From: Ignavibacteria bacterium
GTDB lineage: Bacteria; Bacteroidota; Ignavibacteria; Tepidaquicellales; Tepidaquicellaceae
DNA: 29,737 bases
Assembly: GCA_016719565.1 (NCBI GenBank)
Contig: JADJYU010000023.1
Coordinates: 1 to 29,737, forward strand
Reading direction: 5' to 3'
The notes beneath the pieces are model-generated. The model worked only from the letters and a program-made list of their open reading frames with translations, ran no database searches and had not been told where the DNA came from. Shown in pieces: positions 28,845-29,737 of this stretch; positions within the stretch are counted from its first letter, which is position 1; every line of letters begins with the position of its first letter. The position numbers and the translations under genes are program-made.

Positions 28845-29118
28845 GGATTCCCGCCGGGAGCACGCGGGAATTACAAATTTTCACGCGGGAATTACAAATT
28901 TTTGCACGCGGGAATTACAATAAGTGTAAGGTAAAATTTTCTCACGGGGAATGATAATTTTGAAGGGAATGCATAGATCAGTGAATGGATTCCCGCCAGG
29001 AGCACGCGGGAATGACAAAATTTTTTGCACGCGGGAATGACAAAATTTTTTGCACGCGGGAATGACAAATTTTTCGCACGCGGGAATGACAGTATTTCGC
29101 ACGCGGGAATGACAGATA
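28845..29118 (-). repeat. Inverted-orientation REP-like elements with short GCACGCGGGAATGACA tandem units
   Basis: Two related blocks, from 28845 and 28986, each begin with the palindrome in reverse orientation (GGATTCCCGCCGGGAGCACG and a CCAGG variant). Partial units follow. In the second block GCACGCGGGAATGACA recurs at 29002, 29027, 29052, 29076 and 29099 (steps 25, 25, 24, 23), separated by T-rich linkers. In the first block the units read ATTACA instead of ATGACA. Both blocks are preceded by a similar 'GAATGCATAG.TCAGTG.AT' segment, so the block itself was duplicated. Confidence 0.85.
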
Positions 29119-29154
29119 TTTTTAGCATAAATCAAATTCATTATGGATAAAAAT

Positions 29155-29478
29155 ATGAAAACTTATTGCGTTTATATAATAGCCAGTGATAAAAATGGAA
29201 CAACATATATTGGAGTAACAAATGATTTAGTGCGAAGAGTCGCTGAACATAAAAGAAAGGAAGACAAAGGTTTTACGGAAAAATATAGTGTAGATAAACT
29301 TGTATGGTATGTTCAGACAAACGACATAAAGTTAGCTATTCAAAAAGAGAAACAATTAAAAAAATGGAGAAGAAAATGGAAAATTCGGGAGATAGAAAAA
29401 ATGAATCCTGAATGGAGAGATTTATTTTATGATATTGGGGGTACTGATGAAATGTTGAATATAGAATTTGAGCTTTAA
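29155..29478 (+). CDS. GIY-YIG single-domain endonuclease
   Basis: A 107-residue protein of the UPF0213/YhbQ-like group of stand-alone GIY-YIG nucleases. The N-terminal 'MKTYCVYIIASDKNGTTYIG' holds the two-strand motif (VYI ... YIG). Then come the catalytic-helix Arg ('NDLVRRVAEHKRK'), the metal-binding Glu in 'AIQKEKQLKKWRRKWK', and a conserved Asn-Pro-Glu-Trp near the end ('KMNPEWRDLF'). The start is set at 29155 because family members begin MK.Y.VYI; an in-frame ATG at 29143 would add four residues. The cellular role of these nucleases is unknown. The gene is isolated and sits between oppositely oriented REP-like palindromes, as mobile or repeat-associated cassettes do. Confidence 0.9.
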   Translation: MKTYCVYIIASDKNGTTYIGVTNDLVRRVAEHKRKEDKGFTEKYSVDKLVWYVQTNDIKLAIQKEKQLKKWRRKWKIREIEKMNPEWRDLFYDIGGTDEMLNIEFEL

Positions 29479-29554
29479 TTTCGTTTTTATTCCATTTTAT
29501 CATTCTGATCACTCTCTTTTTTTAATCCCGCCTGCTCCAGATGTTGTCATTTCC

Positions 29555-29645
29555 GAGTCTCCCTTTTGTCATTCAGTATTGCTCCTTTTATGTCATTCCG
29601 CGTGCTACCAATATTGTCATTCCCGCGTGCTCTGGCGGGAATCAA
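29555..29645 (+). repeat. REP-like elements downstream of the GIY-YIG gene
   Basis: A complete copy lies at 29614-29643 (TGTCATTCCCGCGTGCTCTG, GCGGGAATC). It is preceded by partial starts, GTCATTTCCGAG, GTCATTCAGTAT and GTCATTCCGCGTGCTACC, about 20-30 bases apart. The orientation is opposite to the copies on the left flank of the GIY-YIG gene. No gene is seen from 29479 to the end. Confidence 0.85.
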
Positions 29646-29737
29646 ATCAAAACCGAATTTTGAATTGAAAAATAAGATTTCTTTCAAATATGCTAATAAT
29701 TAATATTTATCTTTAATAATGTGTATGCTGTTTTAGA

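Noticed and set aside
28845..29118. CRISPR-like array (16-base unit GCACGCGGGAATGACA at 21-25-base steps)
   Set aside because: Linkers are only 5-9 bases and T-rich, not unique 25-40-base spacers. Units are half of a dispersed palindrome, and no cas genes are nearby.
28881..29141. Two overlapping minus-strand open frames of 86 and 78 codons
   Set aside because: They are translations of the REP-like ladder (recurring VIPA/SFPRA strings) in two frames at once, with no ribosome site.
1..29737. tRNA, rRNA, insertion sequence with transposase, or prophage genes
   Set aside because: None was recognised by eye; no transposase DDE/HUH motifs, integrase or capsid-type proteins appear among the readable frames.

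Overview
The window looks like a low-GC (about one third G+C by eye) chromosomal segment from the Bacteroidetes/Chlorobi/Ignavibacteria superphylum. An Ignavibacteria-like lineage is my best guess. It rests on a recognisable SprA (type IX secretion translocon), a peptidase-MA/PD40/beta-barrel surface protein, a MurJ-type flippase inside a polysaccharide cluster, and the dispersed palindromic repeats. No rRNA or tRNA gene was seen.

Layout. (1) 1-4911: two divergent envelope genes, sprA (minus, running off the left edge) and a TolB/PD40-like outer-membrane protein (plus). Both are shredded by indels every few tens of bases. (2) 4967-15601: a co-directional minus-strand surface polysaccharide cluster, read from right to left: Wzz-like chain-length protein, O-antigen ligase/polymerase, MurJ/Wzx-like flippase, then six glycosyltransferases (GT4, GT9, GT4, GT4, GT2, GT4). 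Most are interrupted by a few frameshifts, and damage falls off steadily to the right. I read this as poor consensus near a contig end, not gene decay. (3) 15602-16095: intergenic stretch with a 7-bp tandem repeat and one REP-like palindrome. (4) 16096-25078: a minus-strand defence operon. A type III restriction-modification pair, mod (right) and res (left), is separated by about 4.4 kb. That interval carries a zinc-ribbon/deoxyribosyltransferase-fold protein, a TIR-domain protein, an ApeA-like HEPN protein, a DUF6978-like protein and a DUF1828/DUF1829 protein. Several are split by homopolymer-type frameshifts but rebuild cleanly. (5) 25235-29737: small unknown genes, a 21-bp-period tandem array that also reads as a heptapeptide-repeat ORF, a conserved unknown protein with a strong terminator, a 99-bp tandem repeat, and a GIY-YIG nuclease gene lying between inverted copies of a REP-like palindrome.

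How the parts work together. Region 2 would assemble, flip, polymerise and length-control an envelope glycan. In region 4, Mod would methylate and Res would cut unmodified DNA, while the TIR (NADase-type), HEPN (RNase-type) and deoxyribosyltransferase-fold proteins look like abortive-infection effectors co-transcribed with them. The nesting of this cassette between mod and res is the most interesting feature here. Function is inferred from motifs read by eye; no database search was possible.
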